Source: Nevskiales bacterium
GTDB lineage: Bacteria > Pseudomonadota > Gammaproteobacteria > Nevskiales > Nevskiaceae
Reading direction: 5' to 3'
DNA length: 64,000 nt
NCBI GenBank assembly: GCA_028698335.1
Contig: JAQVDP010000006.1
Coordinates: 62,001-126,000 of the forward strand
Shown: piece after piece, positions 45,075-54,264 of the stretch
Layout: every line of letters starts with the position of its first letter
How positions within the stretch are numbered: the first letter of the stretch is position 1
Notes under the pieces: generated by a model
Database searches by the model: none
What the model was told of the DNA's origin: nothing
The model's input: only the letters and a program-made list of their open reading frames with translations
Translations under genes and position numbers: made by a program

Positions 45075-47063
45075 ATGAAACGCGGACTGGCTGCCGTCAT
45101 TGTCTGGCTCACGCTTCCGGTGGCTGCAGCGGCGGCGGAGCAAGGCGCGCCAGCGCTGGCGGACTTCGCACGTCACGCCGAATTCGGGCTTTCCAAGCTC
45201 TCACCGGATGGCGCATTGCTGGCGGCGACCGTTCCGAGGGGGGATGAAACCCATGTTGCCGTCATCCGCCTGTCCGACATGAATGTGGTGGGCCGCCTGC
45301 GGGCGCCCGAGCACGAGCATGCTGCAGAGCTGTGGTGGGTGAGCAACGAACGCATTGTGATCGCGATCGGCTCGAGCGATGGCCCGCTCGAGCAACCGCA
45401 GTTGACCGGTGAACTGGTGGCCGCCGATGCCGACGGTTCCAAGCGGCGTTATCTGTATGGCTACCGGGGTGAATCAGGGCTGGGGGTCCGTTCCGGATCA
45501 GTAGATGCCGGTTGGGGGGAGATGCTGCAGCCGCTGGTGGATCAGCCAGACCGCGCCTGGATTCAGGTGACGCGCTGGGTCAATTATGCCCGTGGCGACT
45601 TGCTTAGCTATGCCCATAAGCTGGATGTGACGACCGGACGCCGCGACAAGGGGGTGCGGGCGCCCCTCTTGGGGCAGTCCGGCTTCCTGGTTGATGATGC
45701 CGGGAATCTGCAGTTCGCCGTCGCGGCCGACCCGGATACGCTGGCCGATCGGACGTATCGCTACGATCGGGATGAACATCGATGGCAGGAAATCGGGACC
45801 GCTGCCGAAGGCCGGTCGCTGATTCCGCTGCAGGTGCGGAGCGACGACGGAATGGCTTTCATCAAGTCGCGTGATGGGACAGATCGGTACTGTCTCAGTC
45901 AGATGGATCCCGATAGCGGCAAGCTGACCCCGATGTCCTGCAATGACGAGGTGGATGTCGATCGGGTGTTCTTCTCGGCGGATCGGCGTGTGCCCCTGGG
46001 TGTGCGGTATGAACCCGGGCAGTCCGTCGTCGATTGGGTCGAGCCGGAACATCCGGATGCCCGGCTGCTGAGGGCGTTGGCCCGGAGCTTCCCGGGGCAG
46101 GCGGTGGCGCCGATGTCGTGGAGCCGGGACGGTTCGCGCCTGGTCTTCGGCGTCTACAGCGATCGCAATCCCGGGGAGGTCTACCTCTACGACCGGAAGG
46201 CCCGCAAGGCCAGCTTCGTTTACGCCATGCGATCCTGGATCGACCCCGATCAGATGGGAGAGCGACGCCCGATTGTGTACAAGGCGCGCGATGGTGCCGA
46301 GATTCATGGCTATCTGACGCTGCCGCCGCATGCCAAGGCCAAGGCTCTGCCGCTGGTCGTCAACCCGCACGGGGGGCCGTTCGGCGTCCGGGACGGGTGG
46401 GGCTGGACGCCGGACGCCCAGATGCTGGCGAGTCGGGGATATGCGGTGCTGCAGGTCAACTTCCGCGGGTCGGGTGGATACGGGCACGCACATCACGAGG
46501 CTGCCAGGGAGAGGTGGGGCACGATGATGATCGACGACATCACCGACGGCGTGAGGCACGTCGTCGAATCGGGCATCGTCGATGGTTCCCGCATCTGCAT
46601 CTATGGCGGCAGCTATGGAGGGTATGCGTCTCTGATGAGTGCGGTGCGCGAGCCCGAGCTGTACAAGTGTGTGATCGGCTACGTCGGGGTGTATGACCTT
46701 CCGGACTTGAAGCGCGAATCCGACATCGGGGTGCGGAGTCTGGGGCGGACCTTCATGGGCAAGTACATCGGAGACGATCGCGCGGAGCTGGAACGCCAGT
46801 CGCCGATCAATCATCTCGATCGCTTGCGGGCGCCGGTTCTCATCGTCCATGGGGAGCTGGATACGCGGGCGCCGTATGGACAGGCAAAAGCCCTGCGCGC
46901 AGCCATGGAGGCGCGCAATCTGCCGTACGAATGGTTGACCAAGTCCAACGAAGGGCATGGCTTCTGGAACGAAGACAATCGCCTCGAGCTTTACCAGCGG
47001 ATGTTGAGTTTCCTGGATCGCAACATCGGGGCGGCGCGTCCGCCCGAAGAGGCGTCACGCTAG
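45075..47063 (+). CDS. S9-family (prolyl oligopeptidase-like) peptidase
   Basis: 662 residues. A signal peptide (RGLAAVIVWLTLPVAAAAAE) suggests periplasmic location. An N-terminal propeller-like part (45-380) precedes the hydrolase domain: HGGPFGVRDGWGW oxyanion region, GGSYGGYASLMSA with the nucleophile Ser, HGELDTRAP with the acid and NEGHGFWNE with the catalytic His. It probably hydrolyses short peptides. The 141 bp before it separate it from metH, and I see no clear promoter there. Confidence 0.92.
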   Translation: MKRGLAAVIVWLTLPVAAAAAEQGAPALADFARHAEFGLSKLSPDGALLAATVPRGDETHVAVIRLSDMNVVGRLRAPEHEHAAELWWVSNERIVIAIGSSDGPLEQPQLTGELVAADADGSKRRYLYGYRGESGLGVRSGSVDAGWGEMLQPLVDQPDRAWIQVTRWVNYARGDLLSYAHKLDVTTGRRDKGVRAPLLGQSGFLVDDAGNLQFAVAADPDTLADRTYRYDRDEHRWQEIGTAAEGRSLIPLQVRSDDGMAFIKSRDGTDRYCLSQMDPDSGKLTPMSCNDEVDVDRVFFSADRRVPLGVRYEPGQSVVDWVEPEHPDARLLRALARSFPGQAVAPMSWSRDGSRLVFGVYSDRNPGEVYLYDRKARKASFVYAMRSWIDPDQMGERRPIVYKARDGAEIHGYLTLPPHAKAKALPLVVNPHGGPFGVRDGWGWTPDAQMLASRGYAVLQVNFRGSGGYGHAHHEAARERWGTMMIDDITDGVRHVVESGIVDGSRICIYGGSYGGYASLMSAVREPELYKCVIGYVGVYDLPDLKRESDIGVRSLGRTFMGKYIGDDRAELERQSPINHLDRLRAPVLIVHGELDTRAPYGQAKALRAAMEARNLPYEWLTKSNEGHGFWNEDNRLELYQRMLSFLDRNIGAARPPEEASR

Positions 47064-47168
47064 AGGGAGGCTGGGCGGTTTCGGGACAGGAATGCGTATA
47101 TTCTTCACCTTGACGTCGCCGATGGCGTCGCAGACGGGTGATGTGCCCGCGTCCCGAGGAAGAATCGA

Positions 47169-47996
47169 ATGGCTGGATCGAGTGGCGACTGGCTCGAGCC
47201 CCCCGCATGGTGGAAGCGCTGGCGGCCGTTGCGCTGGGCGTTGCTGTTGGCGATCGTGGTCGGCGTGGGGCTGATCCTGCGCCCTGCGCTCAAGGCCGAA
47301 CGCGAGGCAACAACGCCGGTGGCGGACGCGGAACAGGCGCCGAAGCCGGCGCCGGCAGAGGAGGCAGTGGAAACATCGGCGGCGTTGTCCGAGGCCACGC
47401 CTGCTGATCCGGTCCCTGAGGCGCCCCCGGTGGCAGATCCGCCGATCATCGCGGTGGAGCCCGACTCGCCGGCGCAGGCGAGCGATGCGGTTGCGGCCTA
47501 TACCCGGGTCGCACCGGATCCGGTTGCGTTGATCGACGGTCTGTCCAGCTACATGTCCGTCGAGACGGTGGTGGAGATGCTGGAGCAGCAGGACTACATC
47601 GCCACCGTCGAATCGATCCACCACGACGTGCCGGCGGACGTTCCGCCCAACAACTTCGACATCCTGACGGTGCGCGACTTCCGCCACTGGGGGGGCGATG
47701 GGCGCCTGGAGCTGCAGTTCTTCAACGACCGGCTGTATCAGACCGAATTCGAGCCGGTTGATATCGAGACCTACCTCGTACAACAGCAGGCGCATCTGCC
47801 GCAGCTGCAGGCCGAGCGATCCGGGCGGGCGGAGTGGATCGACGGCCATCTGCGCATGGCCAGCAGTCTGGAGCTCGCGGTCAGCGAGGTCGGCGTCAAG
47901 CTGCGGTCGCGCCCGTTCCTGCTGATGCAGGACCTGCGCCTGATCCGCCAGCGCGACGAGTGGGACCAGCGTTACGCCCAGGCGGCGGCCGAATAG
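47169..47996 (+). CDS. Hypothetical membrane-anchored protein with Pro/Ala-rich linker
   Basis: 275 residues. After a cytoplasmic start rich in Trp (WLEPPAWWKRWRPLRW) there is one membrane helix (ALLLAIVVGVGLIL), then a long Ala/Pro/Glu linker to about residue 115, and a compact C-terminal domain (VVEMLEQQDYIATVESIHHDV to the end). The last part resembles no family I recognise. GAGGAAG precedes the ATG. It stands alone between the peptidase and the convergent methyltransferase gene. Confidence 0.7.
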   Translation: MAGSSGDWLEPPAWWKRWRPLRWALLLAIVVGVGLILRPALKAEREATTPVADAEQAPKPAPAEEAVETSAALSEATPADPVPEAPPVADPPIIAVEPDSPAQASDAVAAYTRVAPDPVALIDGLSSYMSVETVVEMLEQQDYIATVESIHHDVPADVPPNNFDILTVRDFRHWGGDGRLELQFFNDRLYQTEFEPVDIETYLVQQQAHLPQLQAERSGRAEWIDGHLRMASSLELAVSEVGVKLRSRPFLLMQDLRLIRQRDEWDQRYAQAAAE

Positions 47997-48017
47997 TCGC
48001 CCTTGCCGCGCCGCGCG

Positions 48018-48842
48018 TCAGTGTGCGGGTTTGACGAACTTCAGTGTCATCCGGTCGGATTCGCCGATGGCCAGGTACTTTTCGCGATCCTGGTCGCCGA
48101 GCTTGAGTGTCGGCGGCAGGGTCCATACGCCTTCGGGATGATCGGCGCTGTCCTTCGGATTGGCGTTGACCGGTGACGCCGCGACGAACTCGAAGCCGGC
48201 GTCCCCGGCGAGTTCGCGGACACGTGCTTCGGTGACGTAGCCGCTGCGCTTCATGGTTTCGAAATCGGTGCCCTCCGGCGCGCGGTGTTCGACCACGCCG
48301 AGGATGCCGCCGGGCTTGAGCGCGGTATAGAAGGCCCTGAACATCTCCGCGTCATAGCCGCCGGCCAACCAGTTGTGGACGTTGCGGAAGGTCAGCACCA
48401 GATCGGCGCTGCCGGCCGGAGCGATGGTCCACCGGTCCGGCGGGCCGACCGCGGTGAGCCGGGTGCGATCGTAGACCGACGGTTCGGCGGCGAGCTTGGC
48501 CTCGAAGCGTTTCTGGATGCGCTTGCGGTAGGCCGGGGCGTCGTCGCTGTCGACGACGAAGCCGGCCGCATAGTATTGCCCGTGTTCACGCAGGTACGGC
48601 GCCAGAACCTCCGCGTACCAGCCCCCGCCCGGCCAGATCTCGACGACGGTCATATCGGGACGGATGCCGAAGAAGGCAAGGGTTTCGGCGGGGTGGCGCG
48701 CGGCATCGCGCGCCCTGGCCTCGGGGGTGCGGTGCGGGCCGGCGATGGCTGCTTGCAGGGCCGTGTCGGTGGCGGCCTGCGCCGGTGCGGTGGTGGCCAG
48801 TCCCAGGCAGGCGGCCAGCAGTAGACGGGCGGATCGGCGCAT
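48018..48842 (-). CDS. Exported class I methyltransferase-like protein (COG4798 type)
   Basis: 274 residues from the ATG at 48842 (AGGAG upstream). A clear signal peptide (MRRSARLLLAACLGLATTAPAQA) is followed by a Rossmann-like methyltransferase fold: MTVVEIWPGGGWYAEVLAPYL for the SAM site, then LVLTFRNVHNWLAGG and LKPGGILGVVEH. Since SAM is not normally available in the periplasm, the protein may bind another ligand or be a non-enzymatic relative. It lies downstream of slyD on the same strand, separated from it by a terminator that overlaps the 21 bases before its start. Confidence 0.85.
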   Translation of the reverse strand: MRRSARLLLAACLGLATTAPAQAATDTALQAAIAGPHRTPEARARDAARHPAETLAFFGIRPDMTVVEIWPGGGWYAEVLAPYLREHGQYYAAGFVVDSDDAPAYRKRIQKRFEAKLAAEPSVYDRTRLTAVGPPDRWTIAPAGSADLVLTFRNVHNWLAGGYDAEMFRAFYTALKPGGILGVVEHRAPEGTDFETMKRSGYVTEARVRELAGDAGFEFVAASPVNANPKDSADHPEGVWTLPPTLKLGDQDREKYLAIGESDRMTLKFVKPAH

Positions 48843-48863
48843 TGACGGCTCCTGGATAAACAA

Positions 48864-48886
48864 ACGGGGCCGACTTGCGGCCCCGT
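48864..48886 (-). terminator. Terminator after slyD
   Basis: ACGGGGCCG/CGGCCCCGT arms (9 bp) around a five-base loop are followed on the minus strand by TTGTTTATCC. It lies 38 bases past the slyD stop and just before the methyltransferase-like gene. Confidence 0.7.
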
Positions 48887-48923
48887 TCATGATGCCTGAG
48901 TTCCCCGAAGGACGGGGCGCTCG

Positions 48924-49406
48924 TCAGTGCTGATGACCGCCCGGACCGTGGACGTGGCCGTGGGTCATTTCCTCTTCGGTGGCGGCACGGACCTCGGTGA
49001 CCTCGACGTCGAAGTTCAGGGCCTGCCCGGCCAGCGGGTGATTGCCGTCGACGGTGACGGTCGCCTCGCTGACGGCGGTGACGACCACGCGCACCGGACC
49101 CTGGTTGCTCTGGGCGTTGAAGGCCATGCCCGGTTCGATCTGGTCGACCCCCTGGAACGCGCTGCGCGGGACTTCCTGGACCATGCGCTCGTCACGCTCG
49201 CCATAGGCTTCGCCAGCCTCGACGCGGACCTGCAGCTGCTCGCCGGCGGTCTTGCCGCCGAGGGCTTTCTCGAGCCCCGGAATGATGTTGCCGGCGCCAT
49301 AGAGGAACGCCAGCGGTTCTCCGCCGCGAGAACTGTCGAGGACTTCGCCGCCGTCGTTGGTCAGGGTGTAGTGGATGTAGACGACGCGCTGGTTGGCGGC
49401 TTCCAT
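48924..49406 (-). CDS. slyD: FKBP-type peptidyl-prolyl isomerase SlyD
   Basis: 160 residues. FLYGAGNIIPGLEKALGGKTAGEQL is the FKBP active-site region, interrupted by the IF chaperone flap, and NHPLAGQALNFDVEV is the second conserved part. The C-terminal tail THGHVHGPGGHQH is short but His-rich, for metal (Ni) binding. It acts as a cytoplasmic folding helper and metal chaperone. AGGAAA lies ahead of the ATG. Transcription is on its own with a terminator behind it. Confidence 0.94.
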   Translation of the reverse strand: MEAANQRVVYIHYTLTNDGGEVLDSSRGGEPLAFLYGAGNIIPGLEKALGGKTAGEQLQVRVEAGEAYGERDERMVQEVPRSAFQGVDQIEPGMAFNAQSNQGPVRVVVTAVSEATVTVDGNHPLAGQALNFDVEVTEVRAATEEEMTHGHVHGPGGHQH

Positions 49407-49778
49407 AATCTGTTTCCTAGCAAAATGAAGTGTGGATTCACGCGGACCATGCTAACAGCAAGCGATTGCGGCTGCCGGATGCAACTCTGGGGCGGGTTCG
49501 TGCATCCAACAGGGGTGGCCGGAGCGGGGGCTTGGGGAGTCTTGATATAGACGATGTTAATCCATCGTTTTTCAAGATAAAGGCACACGCCGTTGGCGGC
49601 TTGTCGCCGGAATTCGAAGCGTATTTCACCAACACATGGTTAATCTGACGCAGCATTGATTCGGCGCTCACGCCCGCTTCTGGTTTTATAGTTTGAATTC
49701 AATCCATTACGTGTTGCTTCTGCTTGGCACGGGTCTTGGTGCTTGCAGGGCAACATTGCATGTTCGGGAGTTCGATCG
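49407..49778. other. 372-bp intergenic region between slyD and the RND efflux operon
   Basis: An AT-richer stretch with no convincing protein gene. It must hold the slyD promoter (left, minus strand) and the efflux promoter (right). Two dyads are visible: GGATGCA/TGCATCC (49477-49507) and ACGATG/CATCGT followed by TTTTT (49551-49572). The latter looks like a short plus-strand terminator; together they could mark a small RNA. Evidence is slight. Confidence 0.4.
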
Positions 49779-50879
49779 ATGAGGGCGCACATTGCGTTGT
49801 GCGGGATCCTGTTGCTGACGCCGGTATTGGTGGCCTGTGGGGACGGGCAGGGCAAGGCGCAGGAAGAAGAGAAGAAAGAAGCCGCGATTCCGGTCGAGGT
49901 CGCCACGGCGGCGCGCGGCGTGATCGATGCGGCCTATCGCGGCACCGCGACGCTGGAGGCCGAGGAGGAGGCGACCGTCAACGCCAAGGCCGGCGGCGTG
50001 ATCGAGCAGATCCTGGTTGAGGAAGGCCAGTCGGTCGCCGCCGGACAGGTGCTGGCGCGGCTCGAAACCGATCGCCTGCGGCTGGAGGTCGCGCGCGCCA
50101 AGGCATCTGCGGACAAGCTCGAGCAGGACTTCAAGCGCAACGAGTCAGTCTATCGCCGCAATCTGGTTTCGCGCGAAGCCTACGAACGGACCAAGTTCGA
50201 ACTCGATGGCGCGCGGGCGGCCTACGATCTGGCGCGGCTGTCGCTCGAGGAGGCGGAGATCGTCGCGCCGTTCGCGGGCGTGGTCTCGCAGCGCTTCATC
50301 AAGGTCGGCAACCAGATCCAGCCCGGCAGCCCGGCGTTCCGGGTGACGCGCATGGACCAGCTGCAGGCCCAGATCTATGTGCCCGAGCGCGACATCCACA
50401 AGCTCGCGCCGCAGCAGCCGGCGTCGGTGAACGTCGACGCGTGGCCGGATCGCATATTCAAGGGCAGCATCCTGCGGATCAGCCCGGTCGTCGACGCGGG
50501 GACCGGCACGGTCAAGGTGACGGTGGCGATGGCGCCGGGACAGGCCGGGCTGAAGCCGGGCATGTTCGGTCGCGTCGAGATTCTCTACGACCGTCGCGAG
50601 AATGCCCTGTTGATTCCGAAGGATGCGGTGATGACCGAGGACGCGCAGCAGAGCGTGTTCGTCGTGCAGGAGGGTCGCGCGCACCGGCGTCCGGTGAAGG
50701 TCGGCTACAGCGATGCCGACCACTACGAGGTGCTCGACGGACTCGCCGATGGCGAGCAGCTGGTGGTGACCGGCCAGGCCAGTCTCAAGGACGACAGCCT
50801 GATCGAGGTCGTCAACGCCCCTTCGCCACCGGCCGCCGATGAGGTGCAGTCCGCGGCGGCGGGCGTCGACAAGGGTTGA
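49779..50879 (+). CDS. RND efflux periplasmic adaptor (membrane fusion protein)
   Basis: 366 residues from the ATG at 49779, with GGGAG upstream. LLLTPVLVACGDG contains a lipobox (LVAC), so it is an inner-membrane lipoprotein facing the periplasm. Two lipoyl half-motifs (ATVNAKAGGVIEQILVEEGQSVAAGQVLARLE and IVAPFAGVVSQRFIKVGNQIQPGSPAF) flank a helical hairpin, followed by the barrel domain. It links the RND pumps next to it with an outer-membrane channel. No OMF (TolC-like) gene is in the operon, so it must use one from elsewhere. Confidence 0.93.
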   Translation: MRAHIALCGILLLTPVLVACGDGQGKAQEEEKKEAAIPVEVATAARGVIDAAYRGTATLEAEEEATVNAKAGGVIEQILVEEGQSVAAGQVLARLETDRLRLEVARAKASADKLEQDFKRNESVYRRNLVSREAYERTKFELDGARAAYDLARLSLEEAEIVAPFAGVVSQRFIKVGNQIQPGSPAFRVTRMDQLQAQIYVPERDIHKLAPQQPASVNVDAWPDRIFKGSILRISPVVDAGTGTVKVTVAMAPGQAGLKPGMFGRVEILYDRRENALLIPKDAVMTEDAQQSVFVVQEGRAHRRPVKVGYSDADHYEVLDGLADGEQLVVTGQASLKDDSLIEVVNAPSPPAADEVQSAAAGVDKG

Positions 50880-51000
50880 GGCGCGCCGCCGGCCCGCTTC
50901 GGGACGGCGGCCCGGCAGGGGATACGCGCATGCGGTCTGAGGCGCGACACGCAAGGGGAACACGGGACCGGGCGCGGGGTGCGACCGGATCCGCCGCACT

Positions 51001-54000
51001 ATGAACATCATCGAAATCTGCACACGCCGGCCGGTCGCGATCAGCATGCTGACATTCGCGGTCCTGCTCTTTGGCATGGTGGCCCAGTCGCGGCTCGAAG
51101 TGACGCTGCTGCCGGATCTGTCGTATCCGACGCTGACGATCCGCACCGAACTGCCGGGTGCCGCACCGGAGGAAATCGAGACGCTGCTGTCGAAGCCGAT
51201 CGAGGAGGCGGTCGGCGTGATCCGCAACGTGCGCCAGGTGCGGTCGTCGTCGCTGGCCGAGCGCAGCGACGTGACCCTGGAGTTCAACTGGGGCACGCAG
51301 ATGGACTTCGCCGTGCTCGACGTGCGCGAGAAGATCGACGCGATCGAGCTGCCGAAGGAGGCCAAGCGGCCGATCGTGCTGCGCTTCGATCCGAGCCAAG
51401 ATCCGGTGATGCGCTACGGTCTTGCGCTCAAGAGCGGCGACGCCGGCCCGGCCGCCGCCGACGAGGCGGCGCTCAAGCGCCTGCGCCGCATCGCCGAGGA
51501 TGTGGTGCAGAAACCGCTCGAAGGCGTCGACGGCGTCGCCGCGGTCAAGATCAGCGGCGGTCTCGAGGACGAGGTCCAGGTGCTGGTCGATCTGCCGCGC
51601 CTGTCCCAGTTCAACCTGACGCTGGAGTCGATCGCCGAGCGTCTCGGCGCCGAGAACGCCAACATCTCCGGCGGCCGTGTCGAGCAGGGCGCATCCAGCT
51701 ATCTGGTGCGCACGCTCAACCAGTTCACCTCGCTGCAGGAAATGCGCGACACGATCCTGCTCAAGCGGGACGACCGCTCGATCTATCTCGAGGACGTCGC
51801 CGAGGTCCGGTCCGGGTACAAGGAGCGCGAGGCGATCATCCGCATCGACGGCAACGAAGCGGTCGAGGTGGCCTTGTACAAGGAGGGCGACGGCAACACC
51901 GTCTCCGTCGCCGACAGGATCAAGAGTCGCGTCGGGCAGCTCGGCAAGCAGCTGCCGCCGGACCTGGAGCTGCGTCCGCTCTACGACCAGTCGGTGTTCA
52001 TCCGCCAGGCGATCGACGAGGTCAAATACGCCGCGATGGAAGGCGGCCTGCTCGCGATCCTGATCCTGTACCTGTTCCTGCGCAACGCCTGGACGACGAC
52101 GATCGTCGCCGTCGCCATTCCGGCGTCGGTGATCGCGACCTTCAACGTCATGTACGGATGGGGGCTGTCGCTGAACATCATGTCGCTCGGCGGCATCGCG
52201 CTGGCGATCGGCATGCTGGTCGACGACGCCATCGTCGTTCTCGAGAACATCCACCGTCACCACGAACAGGGCCTCGGTCTGCGCGAGGCTGCGGTCAAGG
52301 GCGCATCGGAAGTCGCCGGCGCGGTGACCGCGTCGACCCTGACCACGGTCGCGGTGTTCTTCCCGATGGTGTTCGTGCAGGGCATCGCCGGCCAGTTGTT
52401 CAGCGACCAGGCACTGGTCGTCACCGGCGCGTTGCTGTTCTCGCTGGTGGTGTCGCTGACCCTGATTCCGATGATGGCGTCGCGCGCGGCGCGCAAACAG
52501 CCGGTGGTTCCGGCGACGCCGGTGGTCAGCGGCCGCGGGCGCGCACGCACCGCCGCGTCGCGGGCGCGCTTCGGCGTGCTGGAGACGTTGCCGTCGATGC
52601 TGGCCTGGCCGCTGGTGCAGCTGTTCCGCATTCTGGGGCTGTTGCTCGGGTTGGTGCTGCGGCCCCTGTCGACGCGCTGGCAGCAGCTGTTCGCGTGGCT
52701 GGAAGGGCGTTATGTGCCGTTGCTGGACTGGGCGCTGTCGCATCGCGCGCTGGTTCTGATCGCCGCCGCCGGCCTGTTCGGCTTCGCGATGTCGATCCTG
52801 CCGCGGCTCGGCGTCGAGCTGATCCCGCCATTCAACCAGGGCGAATTCCGGGCGGAGGTCGAACTGCCGCCGGGAACGCCGCTGGAGCGGACCGACAAGG
52901 TCCTGCAGGAGATCGGGCGCAGTCTGCACGGCAACGACGCGCTGCAGGCGGCGTATACGGTCGCCGGCACCGGCAATCGCCTCGACGCCAATCCCGAGAC
53001 CGGCGGCGAGAACGACGGTACCGTCAACATCGTGCTCAAGCCGGTCGCGTTTTCACGCGAGGGCGAGGTCATCGGAACGCTGTCGACCCTGCTCGACCGG
53101 GTGCCCGGTGCCAGTTACAAGTTCACGCGGCCGACGCTGTTCACCCTGAAGACGCCGCTGGAAGTGGAGCTGGCCGGCTACGACCTCGACGCCCTGAAGC
53201 GCTATTCCGAGGCCCTGCGCGGGCGCATGCTGGCGTCCGGCCGCTTCGCCGAGATCGACACGACGATGAGCGCCGGCCATCCGGAGATCCAGGTCCTGTT
53301 CGACCAGGAGCGGGCGGCCAATCTGGGCCTGGATACCGCGGTGCTCGCGGACCGGGTTGCGCGGTCGGTGCGCGGCTCGGTGGCGACGCGCTATCGCATC
53401 GGCGATCGCGAGGTGGACGTGCTGGTCCGCGGCGCCGAGAACAGCCGCGCCAACGTCGAGGCGGTGCGCAATCTGCTGATCAATCCGGAGTCATCGCAGC
53501 CGGTGCGGCTGTCGTCGGTGGCGACGGTGCAGCTGCGCAACGGCCCGAGCGAAATCCGCCGCGTCGACCAGCAGCGCGTCGTCGTCGTCTCGGCCAACCT
53601 TGCCCACGGCGATCTCGGCGAGGGCGTGGCGGAGCTGCAGCGGATGCTGGACGAGATCCACATCCCGCGCGAGTTGTCGGCGCGCGTCGCCGGCCAGAGC
53701 GAGGAAATGCGCGTGTCGTTCGGCTCGCTGCAGATGGCGCTGGCGCTGGCGGTGTTCCTGGTCTACCTGGTGATGGCGTCGCAGTTCGAATCGCTGGTCC
53801 ATCCGTTCGTCATCCTGTTCACGATTCCGCTGGCGGCGATCGGGGCGATCCTGTCGCTGTACGTGACCGGGTCGGTGATCAACGTGGTCGCGCTGATCGG
53901 CATGATCGTGCTCGCCGGCATCGTCGTGAAGAACGGCATCGTCCTGATCGATCTGGTCAACCGGCTGCGCGGCGAGGGTCATGACCGCCATCGGGCGATC

Positions 54001-54264
54001 ATCGAGGCCGGGCGCGCGCGCCTGCGGCCGATCCTGATGACGACGCTGACCACGGTGCTCGGCCTGCTGCCGATGGCGATCGGCGCCGGCGAGGGCGCCG
54101 AGGTCCGCCAGCCGATGGCGATCACGGTCATCGGCGGGCTGACGGTGTCGACGTTGCTGACGCTGCTGGTGATCCCGGTGATGTACACCCTGCTTGACCG
54201 CAACACGCCGCAGCCGGCGTCCGCGCCTGGTGACGCGGCGCCCGAAGCCGGAGCGGGCCGATGA
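51001..54264 (+). CDS. RND efflux pump permease 1
   Basis: 1087 residues, hydrophobe/amphiphile efflux-type (AcrB-like). Twelve membrane helices flank two large periplasmic loops. The proton relay residues are present: Asp408-Asp409 in GMLVDDAIVVLENIH and Lys977 in VVKNGIVLID. A longer than usual cytoplasmic linker after helix 6 (about 495-580, PATPVVSGRGRARTAASRAR...) makes it a little larger than AcrB. It is the middle gene of a three-protein efflux operon, overlapping the second pump gene by four bases (ATGA). The ATG has no strong ribosome site. Confidence 0.93.
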   Translation: MNIIEICTRRPVAISMLTFAVLLFGMVAQSRLEVTLLPDLSYPTLTIRTELPGAAPEEIETLLSKPIEEAVGVIRNVRQVRSSSLAERSDVTLEFNWGTQMDFAVLDVREKIDAIELPKEAKRPIVLRFDPSQDPVMRYGLALKSGDAGPAAADEAALKRLRRIAEDVVQKPLEGVDGVAAVKISGGLEDEVQVLVDLPRLSQFNLTLESIAERLGAENANISGGRVEQGASSYLVRTLNQFTSLQEMRDTILLKRDDRSIYLEDVAEVRSGYKEREAIIRIDGNEAVEVALYKEGDGNTVSVADRIKSRVGQLGKQLPPDLELRPLYDQSVFIRQAIDEVKYAAMEGGLLAILILYLFLRNAWTTTIVAVAIPASVIATFNVMYGWGLSLNIMSLGGIALAIGMLVDDAIVVLENIHRHHEQGLGLREAAVKGASEVAGAVTASTLTTVAVFFPMVFVQGIAGQLFSDQALVVTGALLFSLVVSLTLIPMMASRAARKQPVVPATPVVSGRGRARTAASRARFGVLETLPSMLAWPLVQLFRILGLLLGLVLRPLSTRWQQLFAWLEGRYVPLLDWALSHRALVLIAAAGLFGFAMSILPRLGVELIPPFNQGEFRAEVELPPGTPLERTDKVLQEIGRSLHGNDALQAAYTVAGTGNRLDANPETGGENDGTVNIVLKPVAFSREGEVIGTLSTLLDRVPGASYKFTRPTLFTLKTPLEVELAGYDLDALKRYSEALRGRMLASGRFAEIDTTMSAGHPEIQVLFDQERAANLGLDTAVLADRVARSVRGSVATRYRIGDREVDVLVRGAENSRANVEAVRNLLINPESSQPVRLSSVATVQLRNGPSEIRRVDQQRVVVVSANLAHGDLGEGVAELQRMLDEIHIPRELSARVAGQSEEMRVSFGSLQMALALAVFLVYLVMASQFESLVHPFVILFTIPLAAIGAILSLYVTGSVINVVALIGMIVLAGIVVKNGIVLIDLVNRLRGEGHDRHRAIIEAGRARLRPILMTTLTTVLGLLPMAIGAGEGAEVRQPMAITVIGGLTVSTLLTLLVIPVMYTLLDRNTPQPASAPGDAAPEAGAGR

